A DNA stretch of 64,000 nucleotides, taken from NCBI GenBank assembly GCA_023414355.1, contig JAEZOB010000046.1, positions 62,001 through 126,000 on the forward strand. The letters run 5' to 3'. The position numbers and the translations under genes are program-made. The first letter of the stretch is position 1; each line of letters opens with the position of its first letter. This document shows positions 17,301 to 25,420 of this stretch, in pieces. Source of the stretch: Bacillota bacterium (GTDB lineage: Bacteria; Bacillota; Clostridia; Lachnospirales; Lachnospiraceae). The notes beneath the pieces are model-generated. The model worked only from the letters and a program-made list of their open reading frames with translations, did no database searches and had not been told where the DNA came from.

Positions 17301-18371
17301 ATGGGAAAACAATTATTATCAATTCAACATCATGTGGATGATTATGAATGTATGTGGAATGGCATTGAGGATCTATATATACAGAAAAGTGGTGAAAGGA
17401 TACCGATGCAGTTCTTCTTCACCTTAAGCGGAAAAGGCAATTTCATTTACTTAAAGTCGAATACAGAGGATCTCAAAAGGCGTGTTGCATGGGGAGACGG
17501 CAGAGTGAAACAGATCTATAAGGAGATCTCCGATATAGTCGGCTTTCAATACCGACATATTGAGGGCAATACCTTTGAGAAGGCTCTAAAGGCAGCGAAA
17601 AGTCAGATCGATTTAGGATGCCCTGTCGTTCTGGGCTGCCTAGATATGTATTACCTACATTATTATCCGAAATTCTATCATAAGTTTCATATCCCGATTC
17701 ATTATATTTTGATGGTTGGATATGATGACGAAAAGCAAACTGCCTATGTGCTGGATTGCGGATTAGAGGCTGTACAGAGTTTATCCTACCAGTCGCTGGA
17801 AGAAGCCATGAATGTAGAAATCAAAGGGTTGTCTCATAAGAATACCATCTGTACTATCGCTTTTCAGCAGGAGTTGAAAAGCACGATCGACATAGCCAAG
17901 GAAGGCTTTCACCGGAAAGCAATGAAGATGCTGGAATCCCCAGTAGGTTTTGCAGGGATCAGAGGTATGTATAAATTTGCAAAGGAATTTCCTCAGTGGC
18001 AGGAGGAACTGACAAAGGAAGACTATGTGGCAGCTTTACAGAATATCATCATGTATTCGGGAACCGTCCCTAAGATGCCCAATCGTCTCCTGGGTATCAA
18101 GGAACCTGAGCACATTCGATATATGTGCGGAAGAGAGCAGATTTCGGCAGTGCTGGCTGAGCTTGGGCAGGATTATCAGATCGATCCCTGGCGGGAAGCC
18201 GCAGCATTGTTCATAGAAAGCGGTACGATTCTGGAGAAAATGATTGAACAAATGACCGGATATCTCCTTAAGGAGGAACCTGATCTTAAGGATTTGCCTA
18301 AAATGATCGAAGCTGTGGCTCAAATCGAAGAGAAGGTCTATCGAAAGATATTGTCCGGTCTTCAAAGCTAA
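17301..18371 (+). CDS. BtrH N-terminal domain / DUF4872-type protein
   Basis: A 356-residue protein. The N-terminal half (WNGIEDLYIQKSGERIPMQFFFTLSGKGNFIYL ... GCPVVLGCLDMYYLHYYPKFYHKFHIPIHYILMVGYDDEKQTAYVLDCG) has the order of BtrH-type acyltransferases. These transfer an acyl group from carrier protein to aminoglycoside in butirosin synthesis and have a papain-like fold. The C-terminal half looks like DUF4872. No carrier protein or aminoglycoside genes lie nearby, so the substrate here is unknown. A Cys-His pair (GCLDM, HYILMVGYDD) fits a papain-like site. AAGGAGAG precedes ATG 17301. Confidence 0.7.
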   Translation: MGKQLLSIQHHVDDYECMWNGIEDLYIQKSGERIPMQFFFTLSGKGNFIYLKSNTEDLKRRVAWGDGRVKQIYKEISDIVGFQYRHIEGNTFEKALKAAKSQIDLGCPVVLGCLDMYYLHYYPKFYHKFHIPIHYILMVGYDDEKQTAYVLDCGLEAVQSLSYQSLEEAMNVEIKGLSHKNTICTIAFQQELKSTIDIAKEGFHRKAMKMLESPVGFAGIRGMYKFAKEFPQWQEELTKEDYVAALQNIIMYSGTVPKMPNRLLGIKEPEHIRYMCGREQISAVLAELGQDYQIDPWREAAALFIESGTILEKMIEQMTGYLLKEEPDLKDLPKMIEAVAQIEEKVYRKILSGLQS

Positions 18372-18442
18372 GTTAGAACTTATGTATAGATAACGTGAAT
18401 CAAGACACACTAAAGCTATGCTATAACACAGGGAGTGAAATC

Positions 18443-18604
18443 ATGAGTAAACAGGCAAATCAAAAATACAGAAAAGAGAAAGAGATGAAGCATCTTAATA
18501 AGGCCGGTATCGATATTACTGCCCCTCGATCTGATAAAGATAAATTAATTGATGATAAGCTTCACATTGAATACAACTCTCCATCCAATCGCACTGATCA
18601 ATAA
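18443..18604 (+). CDS. Small charged hypothetical protein
   Basis: A 53-residue, lysine- and aspartate-rich protein (MSKQANQKYRKEKEMKHLNKAGID...). GGGAG at 18431-18435 precedes ATG 18443 by 7 nt, and the frame has no rival. There is no membrane segment or known motif. It lies 71 nt after the BtrH-like gene and could share its transcript. It may be a small spore or stress protein, but that is a guess. Confidence 0.5.
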   Translation: MSKQANQKYRKEKEMKHLNKAGIDITAPRSDKDKLIDDKLHIEYNSPSNRTDQ

Positions 18605-18656
18605 CTTCAGCTATCTTTTAGAAATCGCAGCTGTTTTAGAAATACCTACAATCAAT

Positions 18657-18812
18657 TAAGGTCAGAACAATAGGCATCCCTCACACACAGGTTCCCGGAC
18701 ACCTAACTGTTTTATAAGCCATGATCAAACAAGTATGTTTGATCATGACTTATAAAAACAGCTAGTTGCCTGTCAAGCAGTGCATGATGGGATGTCTATT
18801 ATCCTGACCTTA
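18657..18812. repeat. Long imperfect inverted repeat (156 bp hairpin)
   Basis: The left arm, 18657-18731 (75 nt), and right arm, 18736-18812 (77 nt), are complementary over most of their length around a 4-nt AGTA loop. The outer 24 bp (TAAGGTCAG...ATCCC) and inner 26 bp (CTGTTTTATAAG...ATCAAACA) pair nearly perfectly; the middle is poorly matched. It fits no gene. It could be a MITE-like element or a long structured RNA. Confidence 0.85.
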
Positions 18813-18855
18813 GCTGTTTTTATATTTTGAAACAGCCTCATTTTTTTATACCGGA
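18813..18855 (+). terminator. Terminator-like hairpin after the long inverted repeat
   Basis: GCTGTTT (from 18813) and AAACAGC (ending 18837) can pair, and CTCATTTTTTT follows. It may terminate transcription from the 53-residue gene or from within the repeat. Confidence 0.45.
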
Positions 18856-18877
18856 AAAGCCCACCATACTCGCGAGA

Positions 18878-19031
18878 GTCTATCTAGTCGGACTCTTAGT
18901 TCTTGTTTGTCAGACTCAATGTTCTTATCTGTTAGGCTACTTGTGCTTATCTGCCAGACTCCTTATTCTTATCTGTTAAGCTACTTGTGCTTATCTGCCA
19001 GACTCCTTGTTCTTATCTATTCAGACCCCTT
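18878..19031 (+). repeat. 22-bp tandem repeat array, about seven units
   Basis: Units follow a consensus close to TTCTTATCTGTTAGACTCCT plus two bases. The best part is 18922-19009, where two 44-bp double units differ at only two positions. Flanking units at 18878-18921 and 19010-19031 are more diverged. No spacers separate units, so it is not CRISPR. It stops just before a promoter. Confidence 0.8.
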
Positions 19032-19040
19032 ATTCCTGTA

Positions 19041-19069
19041 TTGACTTCCAAAAATGATAAACTTATAAT
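19041..19069 (+). promoter_or_regulatory. Sigma-A promoter for the MazG-like/GNAT operon
   Basis: TTGACT (19041-19046), 17 bp, TATAAT (19064-19069), placed 45 nt before the gene. The 22-bp repeat array ends 10 bp upstream of the -35. Confidence 0.8.
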
Positions 19070-19113
19070 AAATCAAACGAAAGAAAATCAATCAATGAAA
19101 CAGGAGGGACTTC

Positions 19114-19449
19114 ATGACGATTAACGAATATCAAAAGCTTGCCATGACTACTTTAAACCCTGATTTATCTGAGAAGGATGTACTGATTAATGGTGTTATG
19201 GGTCTCTGCGGAGAAGCGGGTGAGGCAATCGATATTGTGAAGAGATATTTAGCACAGGGTCACGAGCTTGATAAGGAACATCTGGCAAAGGAATTGGGTG
19301 ATATCGCATGGTATCTTGCAGAAACAGCAACTGTTCTGGGTTATTCACTGGAGGATATCCTGCAAATGAATATTGATAAGCTGAAAAAACGCTATCCCGA
19401 AGGCTTCGACACAGAAAAATCAATACACAGAGTAAAAAATGATCTCTAG
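19114..19449 (+). CDS. MazG-like nucleotide pyrophosphohydrolase
   Basis: A 111-residue all-helical protein with the MazG/dUTPase-like metal site. GLCGEAGEAIDIVKR near residue 32 and ELGDIAWYLAETA near residue 61 give the E-x2-E ... E-x2-D pattern. Members hydrolyse NTPs or dNTPs to monophosphates, often in house-cleaning. The solo short form is common in Clostridia. CAGGAGGG lies 6 nt before ATG 19114. A GNAT gene follows 15 nt later on the same transcript. Confidence 0.85.
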   Translation: MTINEYQKLAMTTLNPDLSEKDVLINGVMGLCGEAGEAIDIVKRYLAQGHELDKEHLAKELGDIAWYLAETATVLGYSLEDILQMNIDKLKKRYPEGFDTEKSIHRVKNDL

Positions 19450-19464
19450 AAAGGAGGCCCGGAA

Positions 19465-19974
19465 ATGATTGTACTAAAAAAGGTAAATCTCGAAGACGTA
19501 GACAAAGAATTTCTATTCATTACCGAGTTACCCGTAAATGAGAATGGCTTCACCAATAGCTATCATGGTATTTCTAAAGAGGAATTCTATACTGAGACAA
19601 TCTACCAGATCATAAATCATTCAGAAGGAAAGGATTTACCCGATGGCTACGTCCCGGAGACATATTTTTTCCTATGGGACGAAGACAATATCGTAGGGTT
19701 ATTCCGAATTAGGCACTTTCTGAATGATTTCCTCAGAAATGGTGCAGGACATATCGGTTACGGAATACACCCGGACTATAGAGGAAAAGGTTACGCGACC
19801 AAAGGATTAGCTTTGGCTATAGAAGAAGCTAAGAGGATCATTCCCGAAGACGAAATCCATATGTCTGTCAATATCAATAATATTGCTTCCTTCCGGGTAC
19901 AGGAGAAAAACGGTGCCTATCTGCATCACTCTGACGAACTCGAGCATTATACGCGGATTAAGATTAGACAATGA
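19465..19974 (+). CDS. GNAT family N-acetyltransferase
   Basis: A 169-residue acetyltransferase. The acetyl-CoA loop is IGYGIHPDYRGKGYATKGLALAIEEAK near residue 95 (R-G-K-G-Y-A), followed by MSVNINNIASFRVQEKNGA, the N-terminal-to-C-terminal motif of ribosomal-protein-type acetyltransferases. The acceptor is unknown. AAAGGAGG precedes ATG 19465. It is co-directional with the MazG-like gene. Confidence 0.9.
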   Translation: MIVLKKVNLEDVDKEFLFITELPVNENGFTNSYHGISKEEFYTETIYQIINHSEGKDLPDGYVPETYFFLWDEDNIVGLFRIRHFLNDFLRNGAGHIGYGIHPDYRGKGYATKGLALAIEEAKRIIPEDEIHMSVNINNIASFRVQEKNGAYLHHSDELEHYTRIKIRQ

Positions 19975-19985
19975 AAATCATAGAT

Positions 19986-20046
19986 TATAAGGGACTGTTG
20001 TCATCCTTTGAGAATAAAAATGCGTGGTTTGCCGCAGTCCCTTATA
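19986..20046. terminator. Bidirectional terminator, GNAT/metallophosphoesterase
   Basis: A 12-bp perfect stem (19986-19997 with 20035-20046, TATAAGGGACTG) has a 37-nt loop, between convergent genes. The T-runs are weak. Confidence 0.5.
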
Positions 20047-20059
20047 TTACAGATGCTTT

Positions 20060-21133
20060 TTACTTTACCTGAAACGTATCTATGATATTTCCGTCAATAT
20101 CGACTGCCTGAATATTTACTCCGCTTCTGTCCATATCAACAATGGTAAAATGATATCGCGGAGCCGGTGGAATCACTATATTCTTCTTATTCGTATACTG
20201 CGGATACAGTGGAGCACCAAACCCTCCGCTGATGATCTGGTACACTTGATTACTGAACCTATAGCTTTTCTTACCGATTTTCTCATTGAAGCTTTTATCG
20301 ATCAATCGCCTCGAGTAATTATGTTCATGCCCGCAGAAGACAATCGCTCCGGTTGTGGTATCTGCAAACTTCCAGAAGATATCTCTGGCTTCCCGATGCT
20401 TATCTAAGGAATTACCTTCCTCCGCGCCCGTTGGATACGGTGGTTCGTGCAGGAAGAAGAAATTTCGACTCTTCTTCGAATCAATATTGGCTTTTACCCA
20501 ATCCAACTGCTTACCGGTGATCTTATGCAGCTCACCCGTATGATCGGAATTCAGCATGAACAATCTGGCATCTCCCACATCAAAGTAATAACCGGTTCTG
20601 TGATATCCCTTCAGAAATTGTGCATCAAACTCGCTGAAGGTTTCTAAAAATGCCTTTTCTCCGTTCTTTCCGGCTCTCATTTCATGATTGCCTATCCCCG
20701 GATAGTAGAATTCTATCGGATAATATTCCGTTATAAGCTCTTTAAAATAGCTCAATTGTGACTTAACACCCTCGTAAGTCTTACTGCCATCCGTTAAATC
20801 TCCAGGCATGATTGCAAATTCAGGTTGGGGTGAGAGCTGCTTTACCTCACCAAGAATTTTTCTCACTATCTCTGAATTAACACCATGATCCAGTCCCCGG
20901 CTGTCAGCTAATACGACAAATCTCACCTTCTCATCTGAAACAAGACTTTCAGACTGAATTGTATCTTCTTTCACATCATTCTGTACCGGGGCTTCTGTTT
21001 GCGCAGGCTGAATTGTCGGAACTGGAGTCGCCTCCGGAATTCCGCTACCGTTATTTCGATTATTCTTAATGGAACAACTTCTGCTCCCTGCCACCATGGT
21101 AATAAGTAATAATGCGATCAGGTACCTTTTCAT
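20060..21133 (-). CDS. Exported metallophosphoesterase
   Basis: A 357-residue protein with a signal-like N-terminus (MKRYLIALLLITMVAGSRSC). The Cys at 20 may be a weak lipobox, since S-R-S-C is not classical. A Pro/Thr-rich linker follows. The calcineurin-like core begins near residue 70: FVVLADSRGLDHG, IMPGDLTDGS, GIGNHEMR, VFCGHEHNYSRR. These are the metal ligands of purple-acid-type phosphoesterases. It probably acts outside the membrane on an unknown phosphoester. ATG 21133 has GGGAG 7 nt upstream; the frame from 21151 lacks a site. Confidence 0.88.
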   Translation of the reverse strand: MKRYLIALLLITMVAGSRSCSIKNNRNNGSGIPEATPVPTIQPAQTEAPVQNDVKEDTIQSESLVSDEKVRFVVLADSRGLDHGVNSEIVRKILGEVKQLSPQPEFAIMPGDLTDGSKTYEGVKSQLSYFKELITEYYPIEFYYPGIGNHEMRAGKNGEKAFLETFSEFDAQFLKGYHRTGYYFDVGDARLFMLNSDHTGELHKITGKQLDWVKANIDSKKSRNFFFLHEPPYPTGAEEGNSLDKHREARDIFWKFADTTTGAIVFCGHEHNYSRRLIDKSFNEKIGKKSYRFSNQVYQIISGGFGAPLYPQYTNKKNIVIPPAPRYHFTIVDMDRSGVNIQAVDIDGNIIDTFQVK

Positions 21134-21234
21134 AGCTTTACTCCCATTCATATTTACTACTTGCTTATCCTAATCAGTATTTATACTTTGATATTAAAAT
21201 AATCATGGAAATAGCGCAGATGCCTATATTTGGA

Positions 21235-21263
21235 TTGACCTCCTATATTTTGGAGGGTATAAT
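21235..21263 (+). promoter_or_regulatory. Promoter of the phosphodiesterase gene with a dyad in the spacer
   Basis: TTGACC (21235-21240), 17 bp, TATAAT (21258-21263). The spacer contains CCTCC and GGAGG arms, an 18-bp dyad that could be an operator. The open frame that begins at 21262 starts inside the -10 and is therefore not the coding start. Confidence 0.65.
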
Positions 21264-21369
21264 GAATAAAATTGAGCATCAGAAGCAAACGGTAGGTATG
21301 CATCGCGAATATAGTTCTAATCGCATTATGTTATTTGTGCTGTCGCACGGCGGCGGAATGGAGATAACA

Positions 21370-22469
21370 ATGATACAATATCCTGACTATAATAACAGTC
21401 TGTTAAATTTAATCAATTCTATCGAGAAAGAGTTCGGTGTAAAAACGACCATCCGACATTAAAGCTTGCAGATCGAATACTTGAAAAGGGATACCAAAAT
21501 GTTGTTTTGATGGTTTTTGACGCTATGGGAAGCAGAAATCTCCCGAATATGATATCCGAGGATAGTTTCTTAAGAAGGCATATGCGTGCAGAGATAAGCT
21601 CAGTATTTCCTCCGACGACAACAGCCGCGATTACAACACTCGAAAGCGGACTGGCACCGGCGGAGCACTCCTGGCTGGGCTGGAGTCTGCATTTCCCCGA
21701 AGTCGGAGATAATGTGAACGCTTTTGTCAATACAAATGATTATGATGAGCCGGTAGCTGATTATCATGTCGCCAGTAGATATCTTCCTTATAAGAATGTA
21801 ATTGAGAAAATCAACGAAATACCTGGTGCCCATGCAGAGTCAATCTCCAATTTCGGTACCTACCATGTAGAAAGTCTGAAGGAATTATTGGAAGGAGTAG
21901 AGAAGAAATGTCAGGAGGACGGCCGACATTATCTCTATACCTATTGGCACGAACCGGATAACTGCATGCATCAATATGGTGTCACAAGTGAAGAAGCGAT
22001 CGCATGGGTAGAAAGAATCAATGATGAAATTGAAAGACTGAGCGACAGGCTTAAGAATACCGTATTATTTATTGTTTCTGATCATGGACAGCTGGACATC
22101 CACAGTAAATATATCGGCGATTATCCCGAGCTGCTCGATACCCTGAAATGGCTTCCTACCATAGAACCGCGGGCAATGGCCTTCCATGTGAAGGAAGGAC
22201 GGGATGAGGATTTTCGATCTGAATTCCTGAAGCATTTCAAGGAGGAATATATGCTGCTATCCAAATCGGAGGTCATCGAGAAGAAGCTCTTCGGTACGGG
22301 CACTATCCATCCCAGATTCGAAGATTTCCTTGGAGATTACCTTGCGCTCGCCATCAATCGCGTGGCCGTTTATAAAACCCGTGCTCATGCTGCAAAGTTT
22401 ATCGGAGACCATGCAGGAATAACCGTAGCTGAGATGATGGTTCCTTTTATCGTTGTTGAGAGAAAGTAG
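21370..22469 (+). pseudogene. Alkaline-phosphatase-superfamily phosphodiesterase, frameshifted
   Basis: Two frames together encode one type I phosphodiesterase/nucleotide pyrophosphatase-like protein. The first (from ATG 21370, with GGAG upstream) gives MIQYPDYNNSLLNLINSIEKEF and runs to a stop at 21460. After a run of five A at 21441-21445, the other frame continues NDHPTLKLADRILEKGYQNVVLMVFDAMGS without interruption to 22469. Metal and nucleophile motifs are present (VFDAMGS, PPTTTAAITTLESG, SDHGQLDIH, GDHAG). One A missing from a run of six, a base-calling error, or a -1 slip on AAA would each explain it. Confidence 0.75.
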
Positions 22470-22472
22470 ACT

Positions 22473-22511
22473 AAGGGGTGTGCAGATTTTATCAGGATAT
22501 TCACACCCCTT
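22473..22511. terminator. Bidirectional terminator
   Basis: A 10-bp perfect stem, AAGGGGTGTG (22473-22482) with 22502-22511, has a 19-nt loop. It separates the phosphodiesterase from the convergent amidotransferase-like gene. Confidence 0.65.
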
Positions 22512-22519
22512 ACTATTAT

Positions 22520-23233
22520 TTATCTATTACTACTGAATAGCTTTAACTTTTTAATATATTCGATGATTAATGGATGGGGCTTATCATAGGTTGAACTTAA
22601 TTGTGGTTGAAATAATGATGCCACAAAGAAGTCATTTTTCTCAATGACCATGAGACGAGCTGCTTTATCCTCATCTGTACCCACAACTCTAAACCCGCTA
22701 TTATTAAGCAAGGACTGAAAATTCTGGTTAAGGCCAAAGTCACAGTTATATTTCTCAGTAATTACTTCCTCTCCGTAAATATCATAAAGATAAGAAGTAC
22801 GGTCAAGTGATATTTGTCTCGTCTGTCCGATCAAAGAACAGGATAGCTGTGTAATATAATCATTCGGTTCATAGAGATTAAAGCTTAACTCCTGCAACTC
22901 ATCGATATGTAATTCATTTCTACCGTATTCGATTACTGAATGCTGAAAGCCACCGCAGGTACCAAGAAAGGGATAATTATGTTCTCTGGCGAAGCGAATT
23001 GCATTGATAGCACCGTTCATACTTTTATAAGGACTGCCGGGGGCACACCACAAACCGTCATAATAATATAGCTCATTTACCATACCATGTTCAAAACCGG
23101 CTGTTGGAAGCCAATCACATTGTATTGTAATACCTAGTTTCAAAGCAGCATGCTTCACCGCTTCTTCTGTAGCCAGATGAGACGGTCTTCCGTCGTAGTC
23201 TCCAATGATGCCAAGCGTAATCCTTGAACTCAT
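22520..23233 (-). CDS. CTP synthase C-terminal-related glutamine amidotransferase-like protein
   Basis: A 237-residue protein corresponding to the class I amidotransferase half of CTP synthase without the synthetase half. LGIIGDYDGRPSHLATEEAVKHAA is followed by GLWCAPGSPYKSMNGAINAI, LGTCGGFQHSVIEYGRN (nucleophile Cys), and a C-terminal ASLFQPQLSS with no clear His-x-Glu at the usual HPE position. PyrG normally has F-H-P-E here, so glutaminase activity is doubtful. GGAGGG lies 6 nt before ATG 23233; the longer frame to 23458 collides with a divergent gene. Confidence 0.8.
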   Translation of the reverse strand: MSSRITLGIIGDYDGRPSHLATEEAVKHAALKLGITIQCDWLPTAGFEHGMVNELYYYDGLWCAPGSPYKSMNGAINAIRFAREHNYPFLGTCGGFQHSVIEYGRNELHIDELQELSFNLYEPNDYITQLSCSLIGQTRQISLDRTSYLYDIYGEEVITEKYNCDFGLNQNFQSLLNNSGFRVVGTDEDKAARLMVIEKNDFFVASLFQPQLSSTYDKPHPLIIEYIKKLKLFSSNR

Positions 23234-23435
23234 AATCCACCCTCCAATCAAAATATGAAAATAAGCATTTATTATATCATTATAATGATAAAATTCAATG
23301 GTATTTTTACAAAATATGCTATGTGAACTCCATAAGCATAAAATCACAGGAGCAGTAGCTAGATCTATGCTGCTATGGTAAAATATTATCAATGATACCC
23401 TATCAGTAATAAGGATCAGAAAGGATGCTATATCA

Positions 23436-23810
23436 ATGGAAAAGCATGAACAGATCATATCAAAATATTTTAATTCCTGGATAGAAAAAGATCACTCTCT
23501 TCTGAGAGATATCTTTGCTCCGAATGCCATATACAGTGAATGCTACGGACCCGAATATCACGGAATCGCTGCGATAGAACAATGGTTCCTCGACTGGCAG
23601 GAGCATGGCACTGTACTTGCCTGGGACATCAAACAATTTATCCATCAGAACAGCGTGACTGCCGTGGAATGGTATTTTCAATGTGAGTATGGTGGAGAGG
23701 TCAACGAATTTGACGGAATGACCCTGATTGAATTCGATTCAGGCGATCGTATCACCAACCTCAAGGAATTCCAATCAAAGCTGCCACATTACTTTCCAAA
23801 GGGAGATTAA
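23436..23810 (+). CDS. NTF2/SnoaL-like domain protein
   Basis: A 124-residue protein with the cone-shaped NTF2-like order: a helix (EQIISKYFNSWIEKDHSLLRDIFAPNAIYSE), GIAAIEQWFLDWQEHG, then strands AVEWYFQCEYGGEVNEFDGMTLIEF and RITNLKEF. Members are small enzymes or binding proteins, and the function here is unknown. GAAAGG lies 12 nt before ATG 23436. It ends at a strong terminator. Confidence 0.7.
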   Translation: MEKHEQIISKYFNSWIEKDHSLLRDIFAPNAIYSECYGPEYHGIAAIEQWFLDWQEHGTVLAWDIKQFIHQNSVTAVEWYFQCEYGGEVNEFDGMTLIEFDSGDRITNLKEFQSKLPHYFPKGD

Positions 23811-23835
23811 ATGAAGCGAACAATATTTTATAGCA

Positions 23836-23870
23836 AAAAAAGGGTGACAATAGAATTGTCACCCTTTTTT
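23836..23870. terminator. Strong bidirectional intrinsic terminator
   Basis: A 15-bp perfect stem (23836-23850 with 23856-23870) has a 5-nt loop, a GGGTGACAA core and six A/T on each side. It sits between convergent genes. Confidence 0.92.
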
Positions 23871-23947
23871 ATTCCCCAAACGCCTGTTGCTGAAAATACA
23901 GCAAATGCTATAAGTAAATAACATATTCATGATACGGACTTTTCTTT

Positions 23948-25261
23948 CTAAAGCTTCATGAGTAATAACTTTCCCAACTGCTCCGAAGTAATGGGCTTGC
24001 ATAGAAGAAAGCCTTGTCCGCGCTCGCAGGATATCTTTTTCAAGAAATCCAGCTGTTCCTGTGTTTCAATCCCTTCCGCTACGACTCTATAGTTCAGATC
24101 GTGAGCCAGAGATATCATATTCTGGGTAATTGCTGTTTCTTCATTCCCATGTGGTACTGATTGAATAAAACTTTTATCTATCTTAATAATATCTATCGGT
24201 AATTTCATAATATGGGTCAGTGACGAATAACCTGTCCCGAAATCATCTAGAGCAATCTTAATCCCATAGCTTCTAAGCCGGTTCAATCGCTCTATCGCCA
24301 TATTCACCTGAGATAAAATCACTGTCTCAGTAATCTCAAAAACAATCTGTGAATAATTGACATTATACGATGCTATGATTTCTTCTATCTTCTGAAAGTT
24401 AGGTTCGCTTTCGAGTGTTTTGCTCGAAAGATTAATCGCCAGTTCGATATGTCCAAAACCCTCACGCTCCCATTGCTCCTTCTGTTGAAGTGCTTTATTG
24501 ACAATCCAACGTTCCAGCAGGTAGATCTGTTTAGACTTTTCAGCAATCGGAATGAAGATATCTGGAGAAACGAAGTCGTTTACCGACTGCGGCCATCTGA
24601 CCAGCGCTTCCACGCCAATGATTTCATTGGTTGTCAAATTGTACTCCGGCTGATAGAACAGTGCAAACTCCTCTTTCTCGATCCCCTTCTGAAGTCTGTT
24701 AATCATCTGAATCTGTTCCACAATATTCTTCTGAAGCTCATCACTATATATATTAATATCTCTTTCCGTCTTCTTGGCAAAGTAATTAGCTACCTCAGCC
24801 TTCTTAATCAGTGCAGCGATATCTGTGCCATGCTCAGGATAAAATGCCACTCCCACACTCATGGTGATATAAAACATATGCTCATAAATATTGACATTGC
24901 AGCCGTTATTAATGATATCGCTGATGATTTCATACATTTCATCCTCCGATGTGATGGCCGTAAATAAAATAACAAACTTATCACTGTTTATTCGACATAC
25001 ATAATTTGGTTTTTGCACCTTGAAATTCAGATAATCAGATACACATTTTATTACCTCGTCACAAATCTTATAACCATAGGTCTCATTCATGTATGAAAAT
25101 TGATTAATGTCCAGATATGCAAGCGCAAACTTATCCTCTCCTGCCAACTTCTTGCAAGAGTTGTTTAAGATATATTCTGACAAAATATCTTTCAGTAAAT
25201 TCAAATGAGGTAATCCGGTCAGCTCATCAAAAAATGCAGGCCTCATATTCGCTTTTCCCAT
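23948..25261 (-). CDS. Cyclic-di-GMP phosphodiesterase with degenerate GGDEF and intact EAL domain
   Basis: A 437-residue protein with no sensor or membrane segment. Residues about 1-170 are GGDEF-like (ELTGLPHLNLL), but the active-site loop reads INSDKF in place of GGDEF, so cyclase activity is unlikely. Residues about 185-435 are an EAL domain with conserved catalytic pieces: GVEALVRW, INLSS, EITET, DDFGTGYSSL, IKIDKSF, VAEGIET, QGFLLCKP. It should hydrolyse c-di-GMP, linking to motility alongside the chemoreceptors in this window. GAGAG precedes ATG 25261. A terminator-like hairpin lies 70 nt upstream. Confidence 0.9.
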   Translation of the reverse strand: MGKANMRPAFFDELTGLPHLNLLKDILSEYILNNSCKKLAGEDKFALAYLDINQFSYMNETYGYKICDEVIKCVSDYLNFKVQKPNYVCRINSDKFVILFTAITSEDEMYEIISDIINNGCNVNIYEHMFYITMSVGVAFYPEHGTDIAALIKKAEVANYFAKKTERDINIYSDELQKNIVEQIQMINRLQKGIEKEEFALFYQPEYNLTTNEIIGVEALVRWPQSVNDFVSPDIFIPIAEKSKQIYLLERWIVNKALQQKEQWEREGFGHIELAINLSSKTLESEPNFQKIEEIIASYNVNYSQIVFEITETVILSQVNMAIERLNRLRSYGIKIALDDFGTGYSSLTHIMKLPIDIIKIDKSFIQSVPHGNEETAITQNMISLAHDLNYRVVAEGIETQEQLDFLKKISCERGQGFLLCKPITSEQLGKLLLMKL

Positions 25262-25330
25262 ATCAATTCTCTCTTGTTATGATTTATACATTAGTAATTG
25301 ACCAAGCTTATATTAACTGATACAGAAAGC

Positions 25331-25388
25331 AAAAACCATGTCGTAATCGGAAAATTTAAAAGTTTTCCAGAGACGACATGGTTTTTTT
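25331..25388. terminator. Terminator-like hairpin between divergent EAL and pheromone genes
   Basis: A 14-bp outer stem (25331-25344 with 25373-25386, CCATGTCGT core) is flanked by A5 and T7 runs. An inner GGAAAA/TTTTCC hairpin sits in the loop. It could terminate in either direction. It lies upstream of both flanking genes, so it may act as an attenuator for one of them. Confidence 0.7.
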
Positions 25389-25420
25389 ACAAATCCAGCC
25401 ATATAATTTGCGTATACCAA

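Noticed and set aside
18878..19031. CRISPR array
   Set aside because: The 22-bp units are contiguous with no unique spacers and no cas genes are near.
21205..21369. Longer N-terminus for the frameshifted phosphodiesterase
   Set aside because: The candidate ATG at 21262 lies inside a perfect -10 box; ATG 21370 has its own ribosome site.
23234..23458. N-terminal extension of the amidotransferase-like protein
   Set aside because: It runs through the promoter region and into the start of the divergent NTF2-like gene; a GGAGGG site supports the start at 23233.
24449..24967. 172-residue open frame antisense to the EAL/GGDEF gene
   Set aside because: Lies wholly within a well-supported gene and shows no domain.
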